Source of the DNA: Psychrobacter maritimus
GTDB taxonomy: Bacteria > Pseudomonadota > Gammaproteobacteria > Pseudomonadales > Moraxellaceae
Length of the DNA stretch: 64,000 bases
NCBI RefSeq assembly: GCF_904846345.1
Contig: NZ_CAJHAJ010000003.1
Span: forward strand, 186,001 to 250,000
Reading direction: 5' to 3'
Shown: one piece after another, positions 25,328 through 34,107 of the stretch
Layout of the letters: each line of letters starts with the position of its first letter
How positions within the stretch are numbered: the first letter of the stretch is position 1
The notes under the pieces: model-generated
What the model saw: only the letters and a program-made list of their open reading frames with translations
The model's database searches: none
Told to the model about the DNA's origin: nothing
Made by a program: the position numbers and the translations under genes

Positions 25328-27027
25328 AAATTACTCGCCAAGCTTATGCAGATATGTATGGTCCAACGACCGGCGATAGAATTCGTTTAGGCGATACTGA
25401 GCTGTGGATCGAGATAGAAAAAGACTACACGCATTATGGTGAAGAGGTCATGTTCGGTGGTGGCAAGGTGATTCGTGATGGTATGGGTCAAAGTCAGCGC
25501 TGCGACGATACCGTGATGGATACCGTCATTACCAATGCTGTCATTATCGACTGGTGGGGTATCGTGAAAGCCGATGTGGGTCTAAAAAATGGCCGCATCG
25601 CTGCTATCGGAAAAGCCGGTAACCCTGATACCCAACCTGATGTCGATATCGTCATTGGCCCCGGTACCGAAATTATAGCGGGTGAAGGTCAGATTCTGAC
25701 GGCGGGTGGTGTTGATACGCATGTGCATTATATTTGTCCGCAGCAGGTTGACGAAGCATTAATGAGTGGCCTAACGACTATGATTGGTGGTGGTACGGGG
25801 CCAGCGACTGGCTCAATCGCAACTACCCATACCCCCGGCCCTTGGCATTTAGGCAAAATGATGCAAGCCGTAGATGACTTGCCCATTAATATTGGTTTTC
25901 TTGGTAAAGGTAGTGCCAGTACTCCTGAAGCGCTGATACAACAAGTAGAAGCTGGGGCGATGAGTCTAAAAATCCATGAAGATTGGGGCGCGACCCCAGC
26001 TTCTATCAGTAATGCACTAGATGTGGCAGACCGCTACGATATACAGATTGCTATTCATGCCGATAGCTTAAATGAGTCTGGTTTTGTAGAAGACACGATA
26101 GCAGCATTCAAAGATCGCTGTATTCATACTTACCACACTGAAGGTGCTGGTGGTGGTCATGCGCCTGATATTATCGTCGCTTGTAGTTTGCCCAACGTAT
26201 TGCCATCGTCTACTAATCCGACACGTCCTTATACGATTAATACCGTCGATGAGCATCTCGATATGTTGATGGAGTGCCATAATTTAGACCCAAGTATTCC
26301 AGAAGACGTTGCCTTTGCCGATTCGCGTATTCGCCGCGAGACTATTGCTGCCGAAGACATCCTCCATGATATGGGTGTGATTTCGATGATTTCGTCTGAC
26401 TCGCAAGCGATGGGTCGTATCGGTGAAGTTGTATGTCGTACTTGGCAAACTGCGCACAAAATGCGCCTGCAACGTGGTCTGTTACCAGAAGATGAAGAAC
26501 GCGGTACGGATAACTTCCGCGTGAAGCGCTACATTGCCAAATACACTATTAATCCAGCCATCACTCACGGTGTTGGTCATGAAGTTGGCTCTGTCGAAAT
26601 TGATAAACTGGCGGATTTGGTGTTGTGGAAGCCAGCCTTCTTTGGGGTTAAGCCATCAATTATTATCAAAGGTGGCATGATAGCGGGCGCTGCAATGGGC
26701 GATCCCAATGCCGCTATTTCTACGCCGCAACCCGTACATTATCGCCGTATGTTTGGTGCGCTTGGTCGTGCTGCCGCCGCAACTCGAATCACTTTTGTTA
26801 GTCAAGCAGCAATGAATACCGGATTAGAAGAAAGACTTGGTCTAAAGAGCAGGCTGGTGGCGTGTAAAAACGTCCGTCAAATGCGTAAGAATGATATGAA
26901 GCTCAATGATGCCTGCCCAGAGCTGACAGTAGATCCACAAACTTATGAAGTTCGTGCAGATGGCGTGTTATTAACTTGTGAGCCATCGTCTGAATTGCCA
27001 TTAGCCCAACGTTATCATTTGTTTTAA
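25324..27027 (+). CDS. ureC: Urease alpha subunit, catalytic
   Basis: A 567-aa subunit that holds the two-nickel site and hydrolyses urea to ammonia and carbamate. The metal histidines are in '[11 protein letters not shown]', the carbamylated lysine in '[14 protein letters not shown]', and further ligands in '[17 protein letters not shown]'. The mobile-flap cysteine stands in '[20 protein letters not shown]'. Length and all key residues match active bacterial ureases. It lies in the order A-B-C typical of proteobacteria. Confidence 0.98.
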   Translation: MKITRQAYADMYGPTTGDRIRLGDTELWIEIEKDYTHYGEEVMFGGGKVIRDGMGQSQRCDDTVMDTVITNAVIIDWWGIVKADVGLKNGRIAAIGKAGNPDTQPDVDIVIGPGTEIIAGEGQILTAGGVDTHVHYICPQQVDEALMSGLTTMIGGGTGPATGSIATTHTPGPWHLGKMMQAVDDLPINIGFLGKGSASTPEALIQQVEAGAMSLKIHEDWGATPASISNALDVADRYDIQIAIHADSLNESGFVEDTIAAFKDRCIHTYHTEGAGGGHAPDIIVACSLPNVLPSSTNPTRPYTINTVDEHLDMLMECHNLDPSIPEDVAFADSRIRRETIAAEDILHDMGVISMISSDSQAMGRIGEVVCRTWQTAHKMRLQRGLLPEDEERGTDNFRVKRYIAKYTINPAITHGVGHEVGSVEIDKLADLVLWKPAFFGVKPSIIIKGGMIAGAAMGDPNAAISTPQPVHYRRMFGALGRAAAATRITFVSQAAMNTGLEERLGLKSRLVACKNVRQMRKNDMKLNDACPELTVDPQTYEVRADGVLLTCEPSSELPLAQRYHLF

Positions 27028-27048
27028 AGCGTTTGCAAGGATATCAAT

Positions 27049-27597
27049 ATGCTTGAATTAATAAAAAGAATCGACGGCAGCACTCAGGTCGATGTACACG
27101 ACACCCTGACTTTACCTTATGAGCTACGCATACGTGGCCGTCTAAAAGCGGTGACAGATAGCGGCCTCGATGTTGGCTTGTTCCTTGATCGTGGTCCGGT
27201 ACTGCGTCATGGTGATTTATTACAAGCGAGCAGCGGCGAGATCATCCAAGTATGTGCCGCTGATGAGCCAGTCACTACCGCTTATGTTAAGGGCGGTTTA
27301 GCATTGGGACGACTTGGTTATCACTTAGGTAATCGTCATGTATCGCTCGCCCTTGGGAGTGATAAAGATGGGCGTCATTGGGTGCGGTTCCCGCCAGATC
27401 ATGTATTAGAAGAGTTGGCGGTTCTGTTGGGCGCAACCTTGAGTCATCACCAAGCGCCATTCGATCCCGAATCTGGTGCTTATGCGCAAGCTGGCCGTGA
27501 ACACTCTCATGCACATGAACATGCAGATGAGCATTCTCACAAACACAATCATGCCCATGGACATTCCCATAATGACGACCATAACCATGCACACTGA
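27049..27597 (+). CDS. ureE: Urease nickel metallochaperone UreE
   Basis: A 182-aa nickel-binding protein that delivers nickel to UreG. The N-terminal peptide-binding domain ('LPYELRIRGRLKAVTDSGLD') is followed by the metal domain ('YHLGNRHVSLAL', 'VRFPPDHVLEELAVLLGATL'). The last 35 residues are very rich in histidine (over 10 His), as in Klebsiella UreE, and probably buffer nickel. The 3' end overlaps the start of ureF. Confidence 0.96.
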   Translation: MLELIKRIDGSTQVDVHDTLTLPYELRIRGRLKAVTDSGLDVGLFLDRGPVLRHGDLLQASSGEIIQVCAADEPVTTAYVKGGLALGRLGYHLGNRHVSLALGSDKDGRHWVRFPPDHVLEELAVLLGATLSHHQAPFDPESGAYAQAGREHSHAHEHADEHSHKHNHAHGHSHNDDHNHAH

Positions 27598-28294
27598 CGC
27601 ACAGCCAAAGGCAACCAGCGATTTGGCGCTGCTGGGACTGATGCAACTGATTAGCCCTGCATTGCCAATCGGTGCATTCGCTTGGTCGCAAGGCCTAGAG
27701 AGTGCATTTGAGCTAGGCTGGGTATGTAATGAGGCTGAGCTTGGTGAGTGGTTAGAGGGCGTACTTGACGATGGTATGTCGCGCTGCGAATTACCGGTAT
27801 TGGCACGTTTGCAAACCTGCTGGGAGCATGCTGACAGTGAAGGGCTTGCTTTTTGGAATGACTGGATACATGCCAATCGCGAGACCGCTGAGCTCAGCGA
27901 TGAAGACACACGTTTGGGCCAAGCATTGATGCGTTTGCTCAACAGTTTAGAGTTGCAGCCGCAGACAGCGTTAGGTCATGCCAAGCTACCAGAAGAGCCT
28001 GGTTATGTGACCGTTTTTGCTTGGACCGCTCATCAACGCCAAGTGCCTATACGCCAAAGTCTACTCGGCTTTGCTTGGGGCTGGCTGGAAAACCAACTGG
28101 CGGTCGCATGTAAAGCGATGCCATTAGGTCATACCGCTGCGCAACGTTTGAACGAGCAATTGCGCCCGCAACTGGTCGCTGCCGTTGATACTGCGCTGGC
28201 ATTAACTGATGAGCAGTTAGGTCCGATTTTACCGGGGTTAGCACTCGGTAGTGCTCAACACGAAACCCAATATTCAAGATTATTCAGAAGCTAA
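27572..28294 (+). CDS. ureF: Urease accessory protein UreF
   Basis: About 240 aa. It forms the UreD-UreF-UreG activation complex on apo-urease. Signature segments are 'LMQLISPALPIGAFAWSQGL' and 'LGFAWGWLENQLAVACKAMP'. The start must be downstream of the long open frame that overlaps ureE. ATG 27572 gives a 26-base overlap and ATG 27587 an 11-base overlap; I cannot decide between them. It is followed by ureG after 100 bases. Confidence 0.93.
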   Translation: MTTITMHTDAQPKATSDLALLGLMQLISPALPIGAFAWSQGLESAFELGWVCNEAELGEWLEGVLDDGMSRCELPVLARLQTCWEHADSEGLAFWNDWIHANRETAELSDEDTRLGQALMRLLNSLELQPQTALGHAKLPEEPGYVTVFAWTAHQRQVPIRQSLLGFAWGWLENQLAVACKAMPLGHTAAQRLNEQLRPQLVAAVDTALALTDEQLGPILPGLALGSAQHETQYSRLFRS

Positions 28295-28394
28295 TCATTT
28301 TTATTTTGCAACCGTTTCTATTTTACGATCGCTTTAATTTTATAACAGCTTCGATTTTATAACAGCTTTTACTAATATATAAGGAAAGATAGCC

Positions 28395-29033
28395 ATGAAA
28401 CATTGTTTAAGAATAGGTGTCGGTGGGCCCGTTGGTTCTGGAAAAACGGCCTTGTTGCGCCAGTTATGTAGCGCTTTAAAAGATCACTACGACATTGCCG
28501 TGGTCACCAATGATATCTACACCCGTGAAGATGCTGATTTTTTACTTAAGCACGACGCCTTGCCTGCTGATCGTATTCTTGGTGTGGAAACGGGCGGTTG
28601 TCCGCACACTGCTATCCGAGAAGATGCTTCTATGAATCTGGCCGCAATCGATGATTTGCAAACGCGTCATCCTAATCTAGAGCTGGTGTTAGTAGAATCT
28701 GGCGGCGATAACCTAGCGGCGACCTTTAGCCCAGAGCTTTCTGATTTAACCCTATACGTCATCGACGTCGCTGCTGGTGACAAAATCCCTCGTAAAGGCG
28801 GCCCAGGTATCACCAAATCAGACTTGCTAATTATCAATAAAATTGACATCGCTGAATATGTACATGCCTCCCTAGATGTGATGGAACGTGACTCGAAAAA
28901 AATGCGCGGCGAGCGTCCTTTTATATTCACCAACTTGTATGACGGTGTGGGCGTAGAAGAAATCATTAGCTTTATTTTAAAGCAGGGCATGTTACCTGAG
29001 CGTCGTCCTGGCAAGCTAAGGGCTGATGCTTAA
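28395..29033 (+). CDS. ureG: Urease accessory GTPase UreG
   Basis: A 212-aa GTPase whose GTP hydrolysis drives nickel insertion. P-loop '[11 protein letters not shown]', metal-binding '[16 protein letters not shown]' (the CPH nickel motif), '[19 protein letters not shown]' and the G4 'INKID' are all intact. AAGGA lies before the ATG. Confidence 0.97.
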   Translation: MKHCLRIGVGGPVGSGKTALLRQLCSALKDHYDIAVVTNDIYTREDADFLLKHDALPADRILGVETGGCPHTAIREDASMNLAAIDDLQTRHPNLELVLVESGGDNLAATFSPELSDLTLYVIDVAAGDKIPRKGGPGITKSDLLIINKIDIAEYVHASLDVMERDSKKMRGERPFIFTNLYDGVGVEEIISFILKQGMLPERRPGKLRADA

Positions 29034-29156
29034 TTATCAGTGCCTTGTTATCAGTGCTTTACTGCCAGTGCTGATACGCCTTTATAGTACAAGTAAGATA
29101 TAAATAACAGTTATATACCAGTTAACAATAAACAAAAAGAACAGAGGGAGAACACC

Positions 29157-29756
29157 ATGAATAAAATGACTAAGTTGCCAGTGGCGAAGCTATTAATGAC
29201 CATCGGGCTGATGCTGACGGCCACTTTAGCCATTGCCCACCCTGGCCATGGCGAGCACGTGAGCAATGGTTTTCTGAGCGGTTTACTGCATCCAATGATG
29301 GGTCTTGACCACTTATTAGCCATGGGTGCGATTGGTTTTTGGAGTATTCGCCAAAACACCACGATGAAACGTGGCACGCCTTTATTCGTCGTCGGCGGCA
29401 TGATAGCGGGCGCAGGTCTTGCTTGGGCTGGTGTCAGTTTGGCTGGAATAGAGACAGGTATCGCTATGTCAGTATTGCTAGTCGGTGTACTAATCGCGAC
29501 GCTCGCAAAACTGCCGACGGCTGTTGGCGGCACTTTGGTTGCGCTGTTTATGGTCGCCCACGGTTATGCTCACGGAACTGAGATGACCCAAGGTTCAAGC
29601 TTACTGCTTTATATGGCCGGCTTCGTTGTCGCAACTTTAGCCATTACCTTTGTTGGTCGCGGTCTAGGCACAGCGATGCTCAAAGCCGATAACCGTATTA
29701 CTCGTGCATTAGGCGGCGTGGTTGCTATCATTGGTGGGGTATTGGCTGCTGGCTAA
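29157..29756 (+). CDS. ureJ: HupE/UreJ-family nickel permease
   Basis: A 199-aa inner-membrane protein. After a signal-like first helix (ending 'TLAIAHPGHG') comes the His-rich family motif 'HPMMGLDHLLAM', then five or six hydrophobic segments with 'VAHGYAHGTEM'. HupE/UreJ proteins bring nickel or cobalt into the cell. Being last in the urease cluster fits a role supplying nickel to urease. No other nickel transporter is in the window. A terminator follows at 29824-29854. Confidence 0.92.
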   Translation: MNKMTKLPVAKLLMTIGLMLTATLAIAHPGHGEHVSNGFLSGLLHPMMGLDHLLAMGAIGFWSIRQNTTMKRGTPLFVVGGMIAGAGLAWAGVSLAGIETGIAMSVLLVGVLIATLAKLPTAVGGTLVALFMVAHGYAHGTEMTQGSSLLLYMAGFVVATLAITFVGRGLGTAMLKADNRITRALGGVVAIIGGVLAAG

Positions 29757-29823
29757 TCGCTACTAGCTGATCTTCACTAGCTAGTCTCTACTAGTGCTGC
29801 AACCCAGTTATCATGATAAATCT

Positions 29824-29854
29824 AAAAAGCCGCACAGATTTCTTGCGGCTTTTT
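29824..29854 (+). terminator. Intrinsic terminator after the urease cluster
   Basis: AAAAAGCCGCA and TGCGGCTTTTT pair perfectly over 11 bases around a 9-base loop. It ends the ure operon and, with its A-rich left arm, may work in both directions. Confidence 0.88.
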
Positions 29855-29962
29855 GAGTTTAATTTTCTCGTCTTGTTCCACAACTAGCTTTTTATAGAAC
29901 ACGATAAAACTTCATCAAACTGAGACTTATATAAAAACACATATCAAATAGGGAATACCGAT

Positions 29963-31249
29963 ATGAACGACACTATTAATCATGCTATTAATGACACTAT
30001 CATAAAAGTATCAAGAAACACGGACATTGCCCCACAAAACTTACTATCTACCCAAACTGTTGCTTTTTCACATTACAATTATATCTCAGCGCAATTACCT
30101 GTCAATATTACCACTGGTGATTTGGTCGCGAACGATATAAAAGTACAAGCCGCGCAGTGCTTAAAAAACATCAAAACCATTGTAGAAAGCATCGATCATG
30201 ACATGAATGATGTAATCAAAATTAATATATTTTTAAAAAACATCGAAGATATTAAAGATATAGATACAATTTATCCCGCATTTTTTCAAGGCTATCTGCC
30301 GACACGGACGGTCATAGCAGTAGCAGCACTACCCATGGAAAATGCTCTAGTACAAATGGACGCTGTAATCTCAAACGGTGAAGGTACTTATCCGCAAGCA
30401 CCCGTTGAGCTGGTAAAAGTGCCAAAAAACAATGAAAAAGTACACAAGGATTCAGTATCGCCGCATACGATCGCTTTTTCTCATTACAACAATATCTCAG
30501 CGCAACTGCCTGTAGATATTGAAACTGGTGAGCTGGTCGCTGGTGGTATCAAAGAGCAGACGCAGCAATGCCTACAAAATATCAAAGCGATTTTAGAAAG
30601 TATCGACGTTCCTCTCCATGAAATTGTCAAAGTAAATATCTTTTTAAAGAATATTGCTGATGTGGACGTGGTAAATGATGTTTATAAAGAATTCTTTCCA
30701 GAGTCAATCAGTGATGGAAGCGCTGCCTATTTACCAGCACTGACGATGGTTATAGCATCAGATTTACAGTTGGATGCTTTGGTACAGATTGATGCTATCG
30801 TGTCTCATGGAAATGGCACGCCGCCACAAGCTGTTGAAGATAAACATGGCATCACTATTGAAGCTAACAATACGGATAAAGCGCCTAAAAACCCATTATC
30901 AACACAAACGGTAGCCTTCTCTCATTACAATCACCTCTCAGGTCAATTACCTATCAATCCTGAAACGGGCAAACTAATCGATGGTGATATCAAAGCGCAG
31001 ACCAAGCAGTGCTTAGAAAATGTTAAAGCCATTGTAGAAAGTATCGACCATGTCATGGATGATGTGGTAAAAATGACCATCCAACTCAAAGACATTACAG
31101 ATGTCGATGCAGTAAACAATGTCTACAAGACCTACTTTAGTAGTGATCTGCCAGCAAGAACTGTGATTGGCGTCGCCGCTATTCCTATGAATGCGTTAAT
31201 CCAGATCGATACTGTCGTATCCAACGCCGAAGGTACGCCACCAGCTTGA
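29963..31249 (+). CDS. Three-domain RidA (YjgF/YER057c) family protein
   Basis: A 428-aa protein made of three tandem RidA units (about residues 27-142, 164-287 and 312-427). Each has 'VAFSHYN..S.QLPV', a 'Q.KQCLENVKAIVESID'-type helix and a final strand. RidA enzymes are normally 125-130 aa trimers that hydrolyse reactive enamines/imines. Here one chain could build the trimer by itself. The arginine matching R105 of Salmonella RidA is kept in units 1 (PTRTV) and 3 (PARTV) but is leucine in unit 2 (PALTM). The E120 position is Gln in all three. AGGGA precedes the ATG. Substrate and function are unknown, and the gene stands alone. Confidence 0.85.
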   Translation: MNDTINHAINDTIIKVSRNTDIAPQNLLSTQTVAFSHYNYISAQLPVNITTGDLVANDIKVQAAQCLKNIKTIVESIDHDMNDVIKINIFLKNIEDIKDIDTIYPAFFQGYLPTRTVIAVAALPMENALVQMDAVISNGEGTYPQAPVELVKVPKNNEKVHKDSVSPHTIAFSHYNNISAQLPVDIETGELVAGGIKEQTQQCLQNIKAILESIDVPLHEIVKVNIFLKNIADVDVVNDVYKEFFPESISDGSAAYLPALTMVIASDLQLDALVQIDAIVSHGNGTPPQAVEDKHGITIEANNTDKAPKNPLSTQTVAFSHYNHLSGQLPINPETGKLIDGDIKAQTKQCLENVKAIVESIDHVMDDVVKMTIQLKDITDVDAVNNVYKTYFSSDLPARTVIGVAAIPMNALIQIDTVVSNAEGTPPA

Positions 31250-31344
31250 GAATAGTGATTCATGTTTTTCAGCAATAATTACTTTGATACTCACTTGCTA
31301 ACGTCTCGCAATAGAGTTGTAATCAATAATTTACCTCAAATAGA

Positions 31345-31372
31345 AAAGGCCTTTAGATACTTGAAGGCCTTT
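31345..31372 (+). terminator. Possible terminator after the RidA-like gene
   Basis: AAAGGCCTT and AAGGCCTTT pair perfectly over nine bases around a 10-base loop. Only three T residues end the right arm, so termination strength is uncertain. Confidence 0.5.
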
Positions 31373-31641
31373 GAATACTTAATTCGGTTGGATTGATTTC
31401 CATATTGTCAAACCCATATTAAGTGAGTCGCCTATATAAACTTAAAAATAGTAGATATCTCATAAGCCACAGTAGATGAATATCATCGATAAATTTGTAA
31501 TATCAGAGATCCTAAATTAATCGACCACAACACTTAGTTACTAGGTGTGATTTATCGCTTTATAAGATGGATTAGTAATTATGATTGACAGTAAAGATGA
31601 TTGATAATAAGAAGGTAGTTTCAACTTCTTAAAAAAGGGTA

Positions 31642-31690
31642 GTATTATTTTTAATACATTAATTTTATAGTTCTGTATTAAAAATAATAC
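31642..31690. repeat. Nested inverted repeat of GTATTA/TAATAC units
   Basis: The arms at 31642-31658 and 31674-31690 are perfect 17-base reverse complements. Each arm is itself a GTATTA-TTTT-TAATAC palindrome (or its complement). The four half-sites and the 10-bp direct repeat ATACATTAAT beside each arm suggest a multi-site binding element. Confidence 0.75.
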
Positions 31691-31840
31691 ATTAATGCGA
31701 CCAAAAATGATTATGTATACTCGGTAAAAGGCTTTAATAGACGCTAAAGGTCATTGCTATATTTTAGACTAAACCTTTTGCTAGTAAGGCTTTGGGTGTT
31801 AATATATATTAAGGGTGTTTAAGATAGTTTGTTGTGTCTA

Positions 31841-31887
31841 GCCTGTCACGCCGGGGGTCGCGGGTTCGAGTCCCGTCCGCTGCGCCA
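31841..31887 (+). pseudogene. 3' half of a tRNA-Asp (GUC) gene
   Basis: From the anticodon loop (CTGTCAC, anticodon GTC) to the CCA end the sequence matches bacterial tRNA-Asp: anticodon 3' stem GCCGG, GGGTC variable loop, T arm GCGGG-TTCGAGT-CCCGT and acceptor strand CCGCTGC-G-CCA. The D arm, 5' acceptor and 5' anticodon stem are missing: the bases before it (gtttgttgtgtcta) cannot pair. Such a 3' half is what is left when an integrase inserts at the anticodon loop of a tRNA gene and displaces the original end. Confidence 0.85.
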
Positions 31888-31920
31888 TATTTAAAACTTA
31901 GTTTTAATACAAAAGTTTCA

Positions 31921-31952
31921 ACCTCAAGTATTAGTTTGCTTGAGGTTTTTTT
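31921..31952 (+). terminator. Intrinsic terminator after the tRNA-Asp fragment
   Basis: ACCTCAAG and CTTGAGGT close a loop and are followed by a run of seven T. It lies 34 bases after the CCA end and looks like the original tRNA terminator. Confidence 0.85.
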
Positions 31953-32171
31953 GTGTCTGATGGTTTTTTATATACTTTTCATTAAAAGCCCACTCATTAT
32001 TTTGTTAATCCTATTCATTGTTGATGATTAATCGAATAAGAAATATCGCCTGTTTTCCATGTTAAGTTTTATACTGGCTTTAAGGTAGCAGACAGCACAG
32101 CTCACTCTGCTTTTGTGGCTGTGCCAATATGCAAATTTTAGATAAATAATATAATAGGGATAAAATAAAAT

Positions 32172-33188
32172 ATGGACTATAACCACCTACCTAGAGAGCC
32201 GTTAGGTTTCTTCCCAACCCCGCTAATTGAGCTGAAACGATTAAGTAACGCCTTGGGCGGTCCCAAAATTTATATGAAAAGAGATGACAATACGGGACTG
32301 GCATTGGGTGGCAACAAAACCCGCAAGCTTGAATTTATCCTTGGTGATGCGCTTGCCAAAGGTGCTGATACGATTATCACCGCAGGCGCGATACAGTCAA
32401 ACCATTGTCGTCAGACAGCAGCGGCGGCGGCAAGCTTAGGGCTGGAATGTCATTTAGTCTTGGGCGGCGAAGAGCCGGCGCTGGCAAGTGGCAATCTGTT
32501 GCTAGATAAGCTATTCGGTTGTCATATTCACTGGGCGGGCGCCAATCGTAAAGGTGAAGATATTCCTCGCATCGTTGAGCAATTAACCAGCCAAGGCAAA
32601 AAAGTTTATGTGGTGCCGTACGGTGGCTCAAGTGAGCAAGGTGCGTTAGCCTTTGTAGAAGCGTTTAAAGAGCTAGAGTTGCAGCGTCAAAGCATAGGCA
32701 TCTCCTTGACGCATATCGTGTTTGCGTCGAGCTCTGGCGGCACGCAGGCAGGTTTGATGCTTGGTAACAAAATCTTTAACTCACCTTATCAAATCGTGGC
32801 CATCAATATTGATAAAGGCGAAACCGATAAAGTCTCTTTTGATCAATATACACTGGCGCTTGCCAATAGCACGGCAAAATTAATCGGCGCAGATTGTGAA
32901 TTTACCGCGTCAGATTTGATTCTTAACTCAGATTATGTTGGTGAAGGTTATGGCGTGGTGGGTGCATTAGAAAATGAAGCGATTGCCATGACTGCCCAAA
33001 CGGAGGGAATATTGGTAGATCCTGTTTATACCGGTCGCGCGATGGGCGGGCTCATAGATATGATTCGTACGGGGAAAATCAAAGAAACCGATAGTGTTTT
33101 ATTTTGGCATACTGGCGGTGCACCGGCTTTATTTGCTTATGCAACCGAGTTGGATTTGGCGAAAAAGACCAGTAATCCAGAAGTTTGA
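32172..33188 (+). CDS. dcyD: D-cysteine desulfhydrase / ACC-deaminase family PLP enzyme
   Basis: A 338-aa fold-type II PLP enzyme. The PLP lysine is in 'GLALGGNKTRKLEFILGDAL' and the substrate-side Ser/Asn in 'ITAGAIQSNHCRQTAAAAA'. The phosphate-binding loop is 'ASSSGGTQAGLMLG', and a C-terminal 'DPVYTGRAMGGLIDMIRTG' segment follows. This combination is usual in D-cysteine desulfhydrase (pyruvate, H2S and ammonia from D-cysteine). ACC deaminase is the main alternative and cannot be excluded without key-residue alignment. It stands alone; AGGGA lies before the ATG. Confidence 0.85.
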   Translation: MDYNHLPREPLGFFPTPLIELKRLSNALGGPKIYMKRDDNTGLALGGNKTRKLEFILGDALAKGADTIITAGAIQSNHCRQTAAAAASLGLECHLVLGGEEPALASGNLLLDKLFGCHIHWAGANRKGEDIPRIVEQLTSQGKKVYVVPYGGSSEQGALAFVEAFKELELQRQSIGISLTHIVFASSSGGTQAGLMLGNKIFNSPYQIVAINIDKGETDKVSFDQYTLALANSTAKLIGADCEFTASDLILNSDYVGEGYGVVGALENEAIAMTAQTEGILVDPVYTGRAMGGLIDMIRTGKIKETDSVLFWHTGGAPALFAYATELDLAKKTSNPEV

Positions 33189-33253
33189 TTTTTGACATGA
33201 GAAATTTGATTCGTTATTAATTGATGAGTTGAGTTAATTGATTAATTAAATGG

Positions 33254-33955
33254 TTATGGACGTTGATTGAGCCGGCTGACACTAGCAATCAGCGCCACCA
33301 TAATAATACCCATAATGATAAGAATCCCCGACATCATGTGCGCCGCCTCATAATTTAGCGCTTCTACTTGCTCGTAGATAGCAATAGAGACAACCTTTGT
33401 CTCACCTGAAATGCTGCCGCCTATCATAAGCACGACGCCAAACTCGCCAATCGTATGAGCAAAGCTGATTAAACTGCCCAAAATAATACCAATACGCGCC
33501 TGTGGTAGGGCGACTCTTATAAAACGTCTAAGACGGCTGGGTTCTAATAAATGCGCCACTTCCATCACGCTTGCTGGAATACGTAAAAACTGGGCGTAAA
33601 CGGGCTGAATATAGAAGGGTAAGGAGTAAATAATAGAGCCGATAACCAGTCCTTCAAAGGTAAAAACCAAGGGGCTGATGTTGTGCTCGATAAGCCATTT
33701 ACCAATACCAACGCTGGGGCTTAGCAGTAATAATAAATAAAAACCAATCACGGTAGGCGGTAAGACCAGCGGCATGGCAATGATGCCCATCAGTAGAACT
33801 TTAAGACGAGATACCGTTTGCCCACGGCTGGGTTTGGCAAGCCAATAGGCCACAGGAGTAGCGAACACCAGTAAGCATAAGGTGGTGATAGCAGCAAGCT
33901 TGATACTTACCCAAACGGGGCTTAGCATGTCTACTATCAGAGATTGAGCAATCAT
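33254..33955 (-). CDS. modB: Molybdate ABC transporter permease ModB
   Basis: A 233-aa inner-membrane permease with about five membrane helices and the binding-protein-dependent transport motif 'EVAHLLEPSRLRRFIRVALPQARIG' near residues 150-175, where it contacts the ATPase. Family segments 'LPLVLPPTVIGFYLLLLLS' and 'FAHTIGEFGVVLMIGG' identify ModB. ATG 33955 is chosen over an upstream TTG at 33970. It lies downstream of modA on the same strand. The expected modC ATPase gene is not next to it: dcyD, facing it on the plus strand, comes next. Confidence 0.92.
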   Translation of the reverse strand: MIAQSLIVDMLSPVWVSIKLAAITTLCLLVFATPVAYWLAKPSRGQTVSRLKVLLMGIIAMPLVLPPTVIGFYLLLLLSPSVGIGKWLIEHNISPLVFTFEGLVIGSIIYSLPFYIQPVYAQFLRIPASVMEVAHLLEPSRLRRFIRVALPQARIGIILGSLISFAHTIGEFGVVLMIGGSISGETKVVSIAIYEQVEALNYEAAHMMSGILIIMGIIMVALIASVSRLNQRP

Positions 33956-34070
33956 AGCGTCACTTATCAACTGGCTTAGTCCATGCTAACCGTTTCATTT
34001 ATCCTAACCGTCTACTTAATCACTTTATTTGCAAGTGTATCAATAAACGCATGTATTTAATTTATTAATC

Positions 34071-34099
34071 AATCCGTCAATCCGTCAATCCGTCAATCC
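34071..34099. repeat. 8-bp tandem repeat between modA and modB
   Basis: AATCCGTC is repeated three times and followed by a partial AATCC, directly after the modA stop. A simple repeat with no evident role. Confidence 0.85.
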
Positions 34100-34107
34100 A
34101 CAAAGCC

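Larger units (their letters stand above)
31250..32171. other. Long intergenic region with a tRNA fragment
   Basis: About 920 AT-rich bases with no protein-coding gene. Supported contents are a hairpin after the RidA gene (31345-31372), a nested inverted repeat (31642-31690), the 3' half of a tRNA-Asp (31841-31887) and a terminator (31921-31952). A short open frame across the tRNA fragment is spurious. Confidence 0.7.

Noticed and set aside
27406..27942. 178-codon minus-strand open frame across ureE/ureF
   Set aside because: It lies antisense to two well-supported urease genes, has odd composition (Met/Cys runs from His codons) and no family match.
31834..32031. Open frame of 65 codons starting in the tRNA-Asp fragment
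   Set aside because: Its first residues (SRRGSRVRVPSAAP) are a known artefact of translating a tRNA 3' end; the rest is low-complexity hydrophobic sequence.
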